Source: Candidatus Endonucleibacter sp. (ex Gigantidas childressi)
GTDB taxonomy: Bacteria > Pseudomonadota > Gammaproteobacteria > Pseudomonadales > Endozoicomonadaceae
Direction: 5' to 3'
Length of the DNA stretch: 64,000 bases
NCBI GenBank assembly: GCA_030674875.1
Contig: JASXSU010000001.1
Location: forward strand, 712,501-776,500
This document shows, in pieces, positions 1-9,276 of this stretch (the stretch's first letter is position 1; the number at the start of each line of letters is the position of its first letter). The notes under the pieces are model-generated. The model saw only the letters and a program-made list of their open reading frames with translations. It ran no database searches and was not told where the DNA came from. A program made the position numbers and the translations under genes.

Positions 1-249
1 CTGAATAAGATCCGACAACGGTAAGCCGTACCCTGAGTAACTCCTAGCAATATGCACCACAAACCGCAGATGAGACATCACCAACCGCCTAGCTGCCTCT
101 AAACCATTACTATCACCATAGTAGAGCTGCTCGGCCAACTTACGCTCTTGCTCAACAGACAATATAGCTATCCGGCTAACAGCCTGAACATAAGCATCGA
201 GACTGCCCCCAGGAACTAACATATCTATTGGCTGTAAACTGGTTCCCAT
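1..249 (-). CDS. rpoH: RNA polymerase heat-shock sigma factor RpoH (Sigma32), N-terminal part
   Basis: This is the first 83 codons of a gene running off the left edge; it begins ATG at 249 and is open to position 1. The translation carries the RpoH region 1/2 landmarks L[11 protein letters not shown], then [20 protein letters not shown] and the start of DLIQ. RpoH directs core polymerase to heat-shock promoters. Its position downstream of ftsYEX on the same strand is the standard gammaproteobacterial order. A SigmaE-like promoter lies about 105 bp upstream, and a Sigma32-like promoter precedes groES in this same window, so regulator and target are both represented. Only the N-terminus is visible, so integrity of the gene is unknown. 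Confidence 0.93.
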   Translation of the reverse strand, partial: MGTSLQPIDMLVPGGSLDAYVQAVSRIAILSVEQERKLAEQLYYGDSNGLEAARRLVMSHLRFVVHIARSYSGYGLPLSDLIQ

Positions 250-353
250 AACCGACTCCGACAAAATATCTATACACCCTCTGCACATGAAGAGGCAAAA
301 GAGAGATTACACTCACCCACAGGCCCCCGCCCAATCACCTTAAATACATAACC

Positions 354-382
354 TTTGACCACGGGAAATACTAAAAGTTTCC
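354..382 (-). promoter_or_regulatory. Candidate SigmaE promoter of rpoH
   Basis: Reading the minus strand, GGAAACTT (382-375) is followed by a 15-nt spacer and GTCAAA (359-354). This fits the extracytoplasmic SigmaE pattern (GGAACTT, 15-17 nt, GTCNAA) with one mismatch in the -35. In E. coli one rpoH promoter is SigmaE-dependent, so the location is biologically sensible. The call is a motif match only. Confidence 0.5.
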
Positions 383-477
383 TCATAACTTCAAGAATTG
401 TAGCAAAGAGTACAGCTATTCGTACTAAATATTACTTTCCACCACCCACCTATCCGTTAAAACACTTATGAGTTTCA

Positions 478-1408
478 GCTACGTACGGGACAAAACATTT
501 AACAGATCTAAAAAAGTGGTTTGATCATTTTTTGCACAGCTGTTTTTGAGTACCCGTCTAAGCCTATCCAAGCCTAATCGAAACAGACTCTTGGCTGGGC
601 CGGTAATGCTTGTTCAGCGGCAATTGATTTGCATTCCCATAACACCAGCGCCCTACATAGCTTGCCAATGGCAATCTTTTTGCTTCGATGTTCCACCACA
701 TTGTTGCTTTTAATCAGAATTCTGCATGACAGCTTTTTTACGTAACCAGTCTAACCATTCGTGTCCTATAAACTCACGATCTGCCAGAAGGTTATCAATT
801 CTCTTTCTGGGAATGATATTTAGTACACGCTCCATTACCGCTATGCGTTCATCGGTATTGGAGTTTCCTCCTTTTTTGTCAAGACAATCCCAAACAATGG
901 GAATTGAGGCTCCTTGCCAAGCAATTGATACCACCAGATAGTTGAAGTTTCTGGAGCCATTCCTCCAGCTGGTTCTATCCATGCACAGGGTAAAGCGATC
1001 CATGTCCAGGCTCAGAATCAGCTCACCTAGCCGCTCAAAACTGTAGTCATAGTCAGCGGAAAATCGCTTTATACCCAAAGCATTTCAAATTGCTACTAGG
1101 CAGCAAGTAAGCGAAGTCCCGTGAGCCTACGAGTAGTAGATCGGGGTGAGCGAACGCAGCCAACAACGTAGCAACTTGAAAGGCGACGGGTATATACGGC
1201 GATAACTGGACTCGTTCTCTGCCTTCGTCTGAAACTCTTCGCCTACACGGTACAAGTTCTCGGAACGGCTACGCAGTAAGCCCATTACAAACTGCGCAAT
1301 GAAGGCCATCCTAGCTTGATGCAGGGGTAAATGAGCCTTAAGCTTCTTGGCCAATGAACTGACGCCTTTCATGTTCAACAACCATAACCTGTTCAAAAGA
1401 CCGTGCAC
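478..1408 (-). pseudogene. IS4-family transposase relic, split by repeat A
   Basis: Two ORF pieces belong to one IS4-type DDE transposase. The N-terminal piece (1408-1197) ends in ESSYRRI. After a 123-bp insertion (1074-1196) the second piece (to 710) resumes with KRFSADYDYSFERLGELIL. The second piece includes MDRTSW (first catalytic Asp) and LLADREFIG (second Asp). Beyond the stop at 710, shifted frames show a decayed C-terminus with LGLDRLRR and LLNVLSRT, ending near 478. The gene is interrupted, frameshifted and clearly non-functional. Start is uncertain: the first ATG may be within the relic rather than the native one. Confidence 0.85.
1070..1196. repeat. Repeat A (MITE-like), full copy inside IS4 relic
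   Basis: TATACCC starts the element and GGGTATA ends it. Removing 1074-1196 restores the transposase frame exactly (RRI|KRF), leaving one TATA at the target, which indicates duplication of a TA target. This is the sub-type beginning TATACCCAAAG with an internal GCTACTAGGCAGCAAGTAAG and ending in GCAACTTGAAAGGCGACGGG. The insert is 123 bp. Confidence 0.9.
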
Positions 1409-2133
1409 GTTACCTTGTCTGAGAGTACGTCTTGCTAAATCATGCCCTGAAAATCAAGGTCTTCAGGTTTTTTGTCACGTACATAGGAGCTACAGGCCAA
1501 TGACAAGATAAAAGCGAACCTCCAAATACTAAATAATCTATAGATAAATCTATAATAATAACGCAACTCTAAACACATCCCCCTTGAGAGCTAGGATTGC
1601 CAACTACTCACGCCTTCAATGGTAACTGGTATATATCTGCATACTTTTTTTAAAATCTAGATTCCTGAATAAATATTGTGAGACCTTTGCACGATTGTTC
1701 TTTTGCCAGCTGGCTTCTTTAAAAATGTACTAAATAGATCATTTACAAGCATAAATCATCTATTTTAGTGCGTGTTTTCCTCACCGACTAACAAAATTAC
1801 GGCTCGTGCAAGGGTCTCATTGTAGTAGCACGCTACTAGCGTATTCCCTCACACCTGCTCCCAAGAAAGATAATGGGCGCAAAACAAACACCGGCGGCAA
1901 CACATTACCAATTGTTTTATAGTACGCAAAGTCTTCACTATTGTCAGCCGCACAATTCTGCGAATATCTACTTTAGCTGAGAAGCTATTACCAGCCCATC
2001 CTATTAACGCAAATGAGCCAGACTTGTTTCGGAAACACAAAAAAGTAGGCTTCTCGCAAATTCTCTAAAAAAACCAAACCATTTAGGCAGAGTGTGCAAG
2101 CACTATACCCAAGCACGCCGAACACACTGCTAT
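1409..2133. other. Gene-free stretch with one repeat B copy
   Basis: Apart from repeat B (1680-1818), nothing convincing is seen. A 63-codon open frame at 1849-2040 has no homology I recognise and no good ribosome-binding site, and is left out. Confidence 0.6.
1680..1818. repeat. Repeat B (139-bp MITE-like), copy 1
   Basis: Begins GAGACCTTTGCACGA and ends with the inverse TCGTGCAAGGGTCTC (one mismatch), giving 15-bp terminal inverted repeats. It is flanked on both sides by ATTGT, a 5-bp target duplication. It shares almost the entire interior with the copy at 5648-5786 and has the same length. No coding capacity. Confidence 0.9.
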
Positions 2134-3165
2134 TTAACTAGAAGGGAATTCTCTCAAATATCTACAACAACTTACCAGAGCGCCCAAAACACCTAATATA
2201 AACCCAGATAACAACAACACAAAACACATTGAAGCCCCAGGGACAATAAGCTCAAAAGCACTAGCATAAAGCTCAATCAAATTCATAATTGGCGACATTA
2301 TCGCTATCAAAACCAACCAAAGAATAACTACAGCCAAACAGGCTCCAGCAACACCATAAATAATACCCATGTATAAAAAAGGAAGCATAATAAATCCATC
2401 AGTTCCACCCACCAGCTTCACAACCTGAATTTCATTTTTCCGCGCAGCAATGCATAAACCAATGGTATTACTAATTACAAGCCAAATAGCCAACCCCAAC
2501 AGTATTGCCAATATCTTCGATGACTGCTCCAGCAAGTCAACAATTGCCAATAAACGCTGTACCCATTTTTTGTCAAATGTGGCTCGCACAACTCCTGATA
2601 ACTTTTCAAAACCATCAATCAAAACATGTAATTCATTTTGAGGAACATCTGCCGCCACATCCAACTGAAGAACGCCCGGCAAAGGGTTGAAACCCAGCTC
2701 AGAGACAATACCAGTAATACCTACTCGCCCCTCAAGCAATGCAAGACCATCATCAGCAGAAATATAAGCAGCACTCTTAATAACGGCAATTTTAGCCACT
2801 GCTTTTTTTAAGTCATTTAATTTATCGACGCTGATTTCTGGAGCAAGATAAAGAGATATTTTGGGGTTACCACCCCAACCCTCTCCAAGTTGCTGAATAT
2901 TTGCTATAAGTAAATAAAATAAAGCAGGAAGAACAAAGGCTAGAGCAATCATTAAACTATTCATAAAACTATCAAGCGGAGCTTTCAAAAGCCTTCTAAA
3001 CGCCTCGATAGACATATCTCGATGCAGCCCCACCAAGTATCCTAAAGATAATGCCGCAACCGCATGCCTAGCCACTCCTTTTACTAACTCCCGATCTAAA
3101 ACTTTTCGTGTTTTATTTCGCCCAGTCAGTTTATTTCTTTCTTCTTTACTGGGAAGCAGACTCAT
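2134..3165 (-). CDS. ftsX: Cell division ABC transporter permease-like protein FtsX
   Basis: 343 residues, close to the usual 350. FtsX is the inner-membrane partner of FtsE; the complex couples septal ring assembly to activation of periplasmic murein hydrolases. The sequence shows a basic cytoplasmic N-terminus, a membrane segment near residues 70-90 (MIALAFVLPALFYLLIA), a periplasmic domain, and three C-terminal membrane segments, with the family sequence NTIGLCIAARKNEIQVVKLV. It overlaps ftsE by 20 bp, and the ATG follows a GGAGG site inside ftsE, implying translational coupling. ftsY lies further upstream. Confidence 0.96.
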   Translation of the reverse strand: MSLLPSKEERNKLTGRNKTRKVLDRELVKGVARHAVAALSLGYLVGLHRDMSIEAFRRLLKAPLDSFMNSLMIALAFVLPALFYLLIANIQQLGEGWGGNPKISLYLAPEISVDKLNDLKKAVAKIAVIKSAAYISADDGLALLEGRVGITGIVSELGFNPLPGVLQLDVAADVPQNELHVLIDGFEKLSGVVRATFDKKWVQRLLAIVDLLEQSSKILAILLGLAIWLVISNTIGLCIAARKNEIQVVKLVGGTDGFIMLPFLYMGIIYGVAGACLAVVILWLVLIAIMSPIMNLIELYASAFELIVPGASMCFVLLLSGFILGVLGALVSCCRYLREFPSS

Positions 3166-3832
3166 TTCCTGCCTCCTGATCGCTGACTAACCGACCATTA
3201 TCAAGTATTAATATTCGTCTACGCATTTTAGCGATAAGCGCAAGATCATGACTAGCAAGCAATACAGTCACTCCAATCTTGTTGAAATTTTCAAACAATT
3301 TCATAATTTCCGCTGATAGCCCAGGATCAAGATTACCTGTGGGCTCATCCGCAAGAATCAGTGACGGCCTATTGACAATAGCTCGAGCTAAACCAATGCG
3401 CTGCTGCTGCCCACCAGACAACGCTGAAGGATACAGCTTTTCTTTATTCAGCAGCCCAACCATATCAAGTGCGGCACGCACCCTCCTAGCACTTTCTCTA
3501 GGAGAATAACCAGAAACCTGTAAAGGAAGGGCCACATTATCTAACACTGTTCTATCAAACAGCAGCTGATGATCCTGAAAAACAACACCTACATTACGTC
3601 TAAAATAAGGGATTTTTGCTCTCCCTAACGAACGAAGATTATGACCTCCAACCCATATTTGCCCAGATGATGCATGCTCCAACAATATAATTAACTTTAG
3701 AAGCGTACTTTTACCTGCACCAGAGTGCCCCGTTAAAAATGCAAACTCTCCTCTTTTCAGGTGAAATCCTACCTGCTCTAGACCAACATACCCTCCTGAG
3801 TATCGCTTACTTACATTGTCAAAACGGATCAT
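3146..3832 (-). CDS. ftsE: Cell division ATP-binding protein FtsE
   Basis: 228 residues, typical length. It is the cytoplasmic ATPase of the FtsEX complex. Walker A is GHSGAGKST (about residues 35-43), the ABC signature [15 protein letters not shown], and Walker [12 protein letters not shown], followed by the H-loop SHD. ATG at 3832 has GGAG six nt upstream. The gene precedes and overlaps ftsX. An unusual 379-bp gap separates it from ftsY, which in most relatives is immediately upstream. Confidence 0.97.
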   Translation of the reverse strand: MIRFDNVSKRYSGGYVGLEQVGFHLKRGEFAFLTGHSGAGKSTLLKLIILLEHASSGQIWVGGHNLRSLGRAKIPYFRRNVGVVFQDHQLLFDRTVLDNVALPLQVSGYSPRESARRVRAALDMVGLLNKEKLYPSALSGGQQQRIGLARAIVNRPSLILADEPTGNLDPGLSAEIMKLFENFNKIGVTVLLASHDLALIAKMRRRILILDNGRLVSDQEAGNESASQ

Positions 3833-4211
3833 TTAACGCTCCGCTATTAATTTCCAGTTGTGCTTTTTAATTCAAATGAAGATTTAACAACCACTCAAAC
3901 CCACTAATCTTGAATAGGTGAGGTTGTTAACCGCTCTCGTTTACGCCAACCTAATATTAACGAGTTTACATGGGGGCTGCGTTCGCTTACCCCCATTTAT
4001 ACTTTCTGTAACTATTATATATACCCAAAGTAATTAAAAATGCCAACCGGTAACAAGAAAATGCATTTCCGTGAGCTTATTCTATAACAAAGCAACTAGG
4101 GCAACACTTTAACTCAGCTAGCCCCCATATTCGCGCAACCATCACTCATACACAATACACTGCCAAACATCTAGGGCATCTGCTCCAGCCAAAACAACCT
4201 TTTTCCAAAGA
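3833..4211. other. Expanded ftsY-ftsE spacer with degenerate repeat A
   Basis: 379 bp where relatives usually have a very short spacer. It holds fragments resembling repeat A: a TATACCCAAAG end near 4019-4030 and GTGAGGTTGTTAACCGCTCTCG-like text near 3919. Copies are too eroded to bound. No gene or terminator recognised. Confidence 0.45.
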
Positions 4212-5342
4212 TTACTGGCTGTCGCTAAAAAGAGCATCAACAAACTCTCCTGCCACAAAAGGGCGCAAGTCATCAATTTGCTCGCCAACCCCGATAAAAC
4301 TGATTGGCAGCTCCATCTGCTTTGCCAAGGCAAAGATCACCCCTCCCTTAGCAGTGCCATCTAGCTTAGTTAACACCATGCTAGTCAAGTTCACCGACTC
4401 ATGAAAAAGTTTGGCCTGACTCAACGCATTCTGACCCGTACCAGCATCCAGCACCAGAAGTACATCATGAGGTGCTGAGCAATCATGCCTTCCAACTACA
4501 CGCTTAACCTTTTTTAGCTCTTCCATCAAATGCTCTTTATTGTGCAATCGACCCGCAGTATCGGCAATCAACACATCAACCCCTCGTGCTTTTGCAGCCT
4601 CAAATGCGTCAAATACAACTGAAGCACTGTCAGCACCGGTATGCTGGGCAATCACGGGCACCTTATTCCTTTCTCCCCACACCTGAAGCTGTTCTACCGC
4701 TGCTGCACGGAAAGTATCACCAGCCGCCAGCATGACACTTTTCTTTTGCTCACGGAGCCTATTTGCCAACTTACCAATGGTGGTCGTTTTACCAGCGCCA
4801 TTTACACCGACCACAAGGATAACGTGAGGCTTTCGATCACTAATAACTAATGGTTTCTCTGCTGGTTTTAAAATGGCCTTAAGCTCAGCTTTTAGCGCGT
4901 CGACAAGTGCTTTTACATCATTAAGCTCACGATACTTAATCTTCTCCGTCAGCTTTCCAATAATATCATTGGTTGCTTCTACTCCAAGGTCAGCCACTAG
5001 CAGCTGGGTTTCCAACTCTTCAAGTAGATCATCATCAATTTCTTTTTTGCCAATGAAGAGCTCAGTAACACCGCCAACCAATAGGCTTCGAGTTTTATTG
5101 AGCCCATCGCGCATCCTGAAAAGGAAGTTGCTTTTTTCAGGTTGAGAAGCCTCTTCACCTTCTACTGCAGCAACTTGCTTAGGGGTAGCGCTTTCATCCG
5201 AAAAAGAAGACGCTACCTGCTCCTTCTCGGAAACTTCAACAGTTACTACGTCAGGCTGGGCTGCTTTATTACGCCGCCCCCAAGACCACATACTTCGCTT
5301 GGTCACTTTCTCATCCTCACCACCCTTACAAGAGCCAAACAT
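4212..5342 (-). CDS. ftsY: Signal recognition particle receptor FtsY
   Basis: 376 residues. FtsY is the SRP receptor GTPase that docks nascent membrane-protein complexes at the inner membrane. An acidic A-domain (roughly residues 20-75) precedes the N and G domains. GTPase motifs are visible: GVNGAGKTTT (G1), DTFRAAA, DTAGRLHNKEHL (G3), TKLDGTAKGG (G4) and FIGVGEQIDDLRPF at the C-terminus. ATG at 5342 is taken as start; an in-frame GTG 12 codons on, after GGTGAGGA, is an alternative that would give a protein starting VTKRSMWSW. Placed upstream of ftsEX on the same strand. Confidence 0.96.
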   Translation of the reverse strand: MFGSCKGGEDEKVTKRSMWSWGRRNKAAQPDVVTVEVSEKEQVASSFSDESATPKQVAAVEGEEASQPEKSNFLFRMRDGLNKTRSLLVGGVTELFIGKKEIDDDLLEELETQLLVADLGVEATNDIIGKLTEKIKYRELNDVKALVDALKAELKAILKPAEKPLVISDRKPHVILVVGVNGAGKTTTIGKLANRLREQKKSVMLAAGDTFRAAAVEQLQVWGERNKVPVIAQHTGADSASVVFDAFEAAKARGVDVLIADTAGRLHNKEHLMEELKKVKRVVGRHDCSAPHDVLLVLDAGTGQNALSQAKLFHESVNLTSMVLTKLDGTAKGGVIFALAKQMELPISFIGVGEQIDDLRPFVAGEFVDALFSDSQ

Positions 5343-5647
5343 AAAAACTTACTTTATCCAAAAAACGAGAAAACTCGCAGTTATAGCAAAAAGATACTGC
5401 TGATATTTAGCTAATACAAGATTTCCACATAACTAACCTTAAGCTGTTTCATACCTACCAAAGACACAAGAGTTTTGTAGCCTAACCTCCAAACTCTTTC
5501 GCATCCTAAATCATGGAGCTCGACTTCCCTCCAGCCCGACCTACAGCTCCAGCCGCCTTAGATACACTAGGCAGATTAGATTTGAATCCACATCCTACCC
5601 CAATCACCATCCTAGCGAAACAGCACCTACTAACCAGCTTACAATCA
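5343..5647. other. Gene-free stretch upstream of ftsY
   Basis: About 300 bp of AT-rich sequence. No gene, repeat copy or clear promoter could be assigned; it presumably carries the ftsY promoter. Confidence 0.4.
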
Positions 5648-5786
5648 GAGACCTTTGCACGATTGTTATTTTGCTAGCTGGCTTCTTTAAAAGCGTACTA
5701 AATCGATCATTTACAAGCATAAATCATCTATTTTAGTGTGTATTTTCCTCACCTACAAACAAAATTACGGCTCGTGCAAAGGTCTC
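5648..5786. repeat. Repeat B (139-bp MITE-like), copy 2
   Basis: Same length, inverted ends (GAGACCTTTGCACGA / TCGTGCAAAGGTCTC, perfect here) and interior as 1680-1818. Flanked on each side by AATCA, a different 5-bp duplication, so the two copies are independent insertions. Confidence 0.92.
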
Positions 5787-5875
5787 AATCAATTAGTAAT
5801 TCTGCTTATCAACTCACATCAACAAATAAATTTTAACTCTTGTCTAAATATTTTTTTATTTGTTGAGCTATGAGA

Positions 5876-6206
5876 CCTCAGCATAACCTAACAAAGACAA
5901 TTATATTCTGGTATAATATCGTGCATGCAAAAATCCTTCACATCACAGCACAAACTCTTCGTTTCAGTCAGCCCTAAATCATCCAATTCTTCGTAGTCTG
6001 GATGATACAAAAGCGCTGCTGAAATGGTCAGAGATTGAGAAGTTATTATCCTCAATCTACGCCTCTAACACCGGTCGCCCCAACTATCCTTTGCTGACCT
6101 TGTTTCGAGCCTTATTGCTTGGAACATGGTATCGCTTATCCGATGTATAGTTGGCTCAGTGCTTGTATAGAGATCTTCTGTTCTGTAAATTTTATCACCT
6201 TGAACT
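5876..6206 (+). pseudogene. IS5-family transposase relic (5' part)
   Basis: Begins with the element end (GAGACCTCAGCATAAC) and a start codon near 5925 giving MQKSFTSQHKLF. It is homologous to the copies at 55015 and 62313. The reading frame has a shift near codon 15 and a nonsense codon (TAG in the SDV*LAQCLY segment). It stops at about 6206, where an IS30 relic in opposite orientation is joined directly. The stretch CTTGTATAGAGATC here is an empty target site for the repeat A insertion seen at 55301-55430. Confidence 0.8.
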
Positions 6207-6482
6207 TGCCATACTTTTTGCCCTAGGGCGACGAAGATACATGTAAAGATCGCCGACAGCCTGCTTATTCGCCCAAATATGCAGGTAGATGCTTGCATAG
6301 CTAATCAGTCGTTCCTGATCATTCAGCAACCAACCTGAAATCTGGCATCGTTGTTCGTAAGCCAGTTGTTGGTAAGTTATCGTCATCACTTCATATCTTG
6401 CCGGAGAAAATGGTAGTTGCTTACCTTCTGCTGGCCCTTTATTCTACTTAGTCAAGTGATGCACTTAAGATTTGAATCCGCC
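6207..6482 (-). pseudogene. IS30-family transposase relic
   Basis: From the element end (GATTTGAATCCGCC, 6469-6482) inward, the minus strand encodes MMTITYQQLAYEQRCQIS, then after an internal deletion SGWLLNDQERLISYASIY and GDLYMYLRR. These match the IS30 copy at 38522-39268. The 3' half is lost at the junction with the IS5 relic. Confidence 0.8.
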
Positions 6483-6643
6483 CCATGCTATACAGGATAG
6501 GTACGTTAAAAATCAGTCCGAAGCACTAAAATCAGTGTATAAAACAAATGATTTGATGTTCAACGCCTTAGAAAGCTTCGTAATAACTGACAAAACTTGG
6601 AAAGTTCAATTACCATGACCAAAGTCGCTGGTTATACTAAGGC
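6483..6643. repeat. 161-bp dispersed repeat (repeat C), copy 1
   Basis: Starts CCATGCTATACAGGATAGG and ends GGTTATACTAAGGC. A second, about 90% similar copy lies at 43712-43873. The left boundary abuts an IS30 end here and a different relic there, so the common boundary is likely that of an element. No ORF; identity unknown. Confidence 0.75.
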
Positions 6644-6774
6644 TCCTATATTTATTCTACCTCATCTAATATAAAGCTCTAAATAAGATAAACCATCTCC
6701 AGCAAAAATAAGGCACAATGTTGGGTAGATCGAAACCTTCTCCTAAAACCAATTAGACATAACGGAAAAACAAA

Positions 6775-7581
6775 ATGAAAAAACAAACACAAATAGTGTT
6801 ACTGCCACTCATAATAACCTTGGCATATATACTCGGAGGCTGTAGCCAACAAGATGATGGTTCTAGCGACCCCTCAGCACCAGACTCGTCCTCTTATCAG
6901 GCAAAGGAAGAATCGTATACCTGTTCTTCCCTTGATAACAGCAACCCTCTTAAGCAAAGCTGGTGTGATGCCAAAACATTATTCGATCAAAAGGAAGGGC
7001 TCAAGCCAGAGTCCTTTAAGTCATATGTCCATGGCTACCGAAGCGGCCTTAACGACGCCATACAAGCAAAAAATAGTAAAGTACAGCGTGCTCTCATTAA
7101 GGACAAAAAAGAAAGCCCAGAAGACGCAGGCTACAATGACGGCTATCAATCGCTCATAACAAATCTTGGGTTGATTGAATTTGATTGCAATGTAGATGGC
7201 GTAGCCACCGAGTACCGTGAACGATGGTGCGAAGCCGCTAATTATTATCGCCTTTCAGGTAATAGCGATGACAATCCTTTTTTGCGAAGCCGTTATATTG
7301 ATGGTTTTATGACTGGCGGTCGTATTGCTCTTACCGTTCCTTCATCAATGGAATCTTTCCTTGACGGTGAGACTCCTGAAGGAAAACAACCCTCAATTGC
7401 CGTACCTGAAGGCGATTTACTTGCCACAGAACTTGCATTTTATCGCGGATTTGATGACGGATACAAAGCCATGATTGCCAGCATTAGAGAGTCAATCAAT
7501 CAAGTTATGGAGCAAATGCAGATGTCTAATGATATGCAGCTTCCAGACGGGCCGGGAGCACCTACTACTCAGGAGAACTAA
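6775..7581 (+). CDS. Predicted lipoprotein with duplicated Cys module
   Basis: 268 residues, not a family I recognise. A signal peptide with lipobox ILGGC puts the acylated Cys at residue 23, so it should be an envelope lipoprotein; a Ser/Asp-rich linker follows. The remainder is two similar modules: C-x(n)-QSWCDAKTLF with FKSYVHGYRSGLNDA and AGYNDGYQSLI, then C-x(n)-ERWCEAANYY with SRYIDGFMTGGRIA and FYRGFDDGYKAMI. Each module holds a Cys pair that could form a disulfide. The C-terminus is Met/Gln/Pro-rich. It stands alone between transposon debris and an opposite-strand gene. Function unknown. Confidence 0.8.
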   Translation: MKKQTQIVLLPLIITLAYILGGCSQQDDGSSDPSAPDSSSYQAKEESYTCSSLDNSNPLKQSWCDAKTLFDQKEGLKPESFKSYVHGYRSGLNDAIQAKNSKVQRALIKDKKESPEDAGYNDGYQSLITNLGLIEFDCNVDGVATEYRERWCEAANYYRLSGNSDDNPFLRSRYIDGFMTGGRIALTVPSSMESFLDGETPEGKQPSIAVPEGDLLATELAFYRGFDDGYKAMIASIRESINQVMEQMQMSNDMQLPDGPGAPTTQEN

Positions 7582-7590
7582 TCACTGAGC

Positions 7591-7621
7591 GCCCTCTTCC
7601 TTAAAGCTCTAGGAAGCGGGC
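7591..7621 (+). terminator. Possible terminator after lipoprotein gene
   Basis: Inverted repeat GCCC-t-CTTCCT / AGGAAG-c-GGGC with a 9-nt loop, about 10 bp downstream of the stop. There is no T-run, so intrinsic termination is unproven. Confidence 0.35.
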
Positions 7622-7886
7622 CAACCCCTCTCCCACCTTAAATGACTACCAGCATAATAGGAAACAAGCGAAACCGAGCCCTATAAATTTACGAGCAACA
7701 AGCAGTTTAAATGAGTGACAGCAGCCAGCAGCCTCACACCCTCAAGAGGAGAGGCTACCAGTATTCATAGCTAAGCCGTGCAAAGATGATTGCTTTTTAT
7801 AGCTCTTAAAGAAAATATATCGGATTTTGCCTTGTGTCGCATCATGCATTATTTATTCTTTACTAAGAATTACTACAACACTACAA
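7622..7886. other. Convergent intergenic spacer
   Basis: Nothing recognised between the lipoprotein gene and the oppositely oriented DUF2835 gene. Confidence 0.4.
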
Positions 7887-8108
7887 CTAACTAACTCGTC
7901 GTAACTCTCCCAACGTGCCATCACTCTCATAAGTAATTTCAAAGGTGCCATAGATCCCTTCGTGAGTGACATATTTGAGAAGTATATTATAAGGTATACT
8001 CATAGATTGCCCGTCAGCGGTACTGACCTGCACTCGATGCCTTAAACCCTTATAAAACTGCAAAACTTGATCTGAGCTAAGGCCAATTGAAAACACTGCT
8101 TTAGGCAT
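7887..8108 (-). CDS. DUF2835 family small protein
   Basis: 73 residues from ATG at 8108, chosen because GAGG lies 8 nt upstream and because the family begins close to this point; a longer in-frame extension to 8204 would overlap the upstream gene and has no family support. The sequence matches the layout of DUF2835: a strand FSIGLSSDQVLQFYKG, a central VQVSTADGQSMSIPYNILL, and VTHEGIYGTFEITYE. The family is short, cytoplasmic and of unknown role in gammaproteobacteria. It follows the persulfide dioxygenase gene by 88 bp and may be cotranscribed. Confidence 0.75.
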   Translation of the reverse strand: MPKAVFSIGLSSDQVLQFYKGLRHRVQVSTADGQSMSIPYNILLKYVTHEGIYGTFEITYESDGTLGELRRVS

Positions 8109-8196
8109 AACTAATACCTCTAAACTATATCTTTTATGATAATTATTCTGCACTACAGAATCTTGACGATGAAAGTTTGGCACTTTGTTTTGCCAT

Positions 8197-8895
8197 TCAA
8201 TCAAGATATCCGCATTTTAAATTTGCCGGAACAGCAATATCCATCATTTTTGGACGAGAGAGTTTTAACGCACTCATTAGTTGACAGTATTGCTCTGCAT
8301 TGGCAACTTGTAATCTGGGATTATAACGCTTCTCTTCTCCAATAGTACTTACAGTCCACCCTATATAATCGTGGCCAGGATAAACTTTCGTGCCTTCAGG
8401 TAACTGGAGCAATTTATCAAATAAACTATGATATTGAGCGGTAGCGCTGCCACTTTGGAAATCGGTTCTACCCGTACTACGAATCAATAACGTATCACCA
8501 GAAAACAACATACGATCATTACCATTTTCAATAAAGAAACAATAGGAATCATCGGTATGCCCAGGCGTATAAAGACACTTGATCTGATAACCACCAAAGT
8601 GAATGAAATCGCCATCAGAAATACGCTTAGAAACTCTATCCGCCGGTGACTTCATGCCTTGCACAATATCGCAACTGGTAGCTTCTGCTAGCTTCGCCGC
8701 AGCAGTTATGTGGTCGGCATGAGTATGGGTATCCAAGCACGCTATTAACTGTAAGTTCAACTCATCTAATAAACGAAGGTAAGCACCAGTGTGATCCCGA
8801 ACAGGATCAATAATGATAGATTTTTGTTCTTCCTCATCAGCAAGAATATACGTATAAGTCGATGTTTCCGCATCAATCAATTGTCTAAATAGCAT
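8197..8895 (-). CDS. ETHE1-like persulfide dioxygenase (MBL fold)
   Basis: 232 residues, the usual length. Persulfide dioxygenases oxidise glutathione persulfide to sulfite with a single mononuclear iron, in sulfide detoxification. Motifs: THTHADHI (metal ligands), PGHTDDSYCF, the bacterial ETHE1 hallmark GRTDFQSGSA, VYPGHDYIGWTVSTIGEE, and the C-terminal AVPANLKCG. GRTDFQ and the retained single-iron ligand set favour sulfur dioxygenase over glyoxalase II. ATG at 8895 has AGGA 7 nt upstream. It could also act as a related Blh-like hydrolase. Confidence 0.88.
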   Translation of the reverse strand: MLFRQLIDAETSTYTYILADEEEQKSIIIDPVRDHTGAYLRLLDELNLQLIACLDTHTHADHITAAAKLAEATSCDIVQGMKSPADRVSKRISDGDFIHFGGYQIKCLYTPGHTDDSYCFFIENGNDRMLFSGDTLLIRSTGRTDFQSGSATAQYHSLFDKLLQLPEGTKVYPGHDYIGWTVSTIGEEKRYNPRLQVANAEQYCQLMSALKLSRPKMMDIAVPANLKCGYLD

Positions 8896-8931
8896 AGCAA
8901 CATCCTGGGTAAAGATTTTTGGCTAACTACA

Positions 8932-9055
8932 TATACTCGTTACCATTAGGCGACAACAAATGAATATCAATGATCCTACAAAGCAAAGTAGAAGGTGATT
9001 GGGGGGTTAGCGAAAGCAGCCAACAACCCCTAACTTTCAATGGTATGGATATATA
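8932..9055. repeat. Repeat A copy
   Basis: Ends TATACTCGTTACCATT and TCAATGGTATGGATATATA with the internal core GATTGGGG-GTTAGCGAAAGCAGCCAACAACCC. It lies in the 381-bp gap between rpoC and the dioxygenase gene, where most relatives have the rpsL-rpsG-fusA-tuf operon. Confidence 0.8.
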
Positions 9056-9276
9056 CCCTGTAGCACAGCCTCATCACCTAACCAGGAGAAAAAACTTATA
9101 GCTATTTTACTCACGAATTCAGAAACGCTGACATCACTTCACCACCGCACACCGTTATCTCCAGCTAATTTAGAGCACACCCACTCTTTCCCAAGATGGT
9201 GGACTTCGCCCCCCTAAAGTTCATAGGGCTTCTCTCACTTATCGCTTGCTCGGTACCTACAGATATAACAACTCAA

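Noticed and set aside
1849-2040. 63-codon frame near the IS4 relic
   Set aside because: No motif, no ribosome-binding site, flanked by debris.
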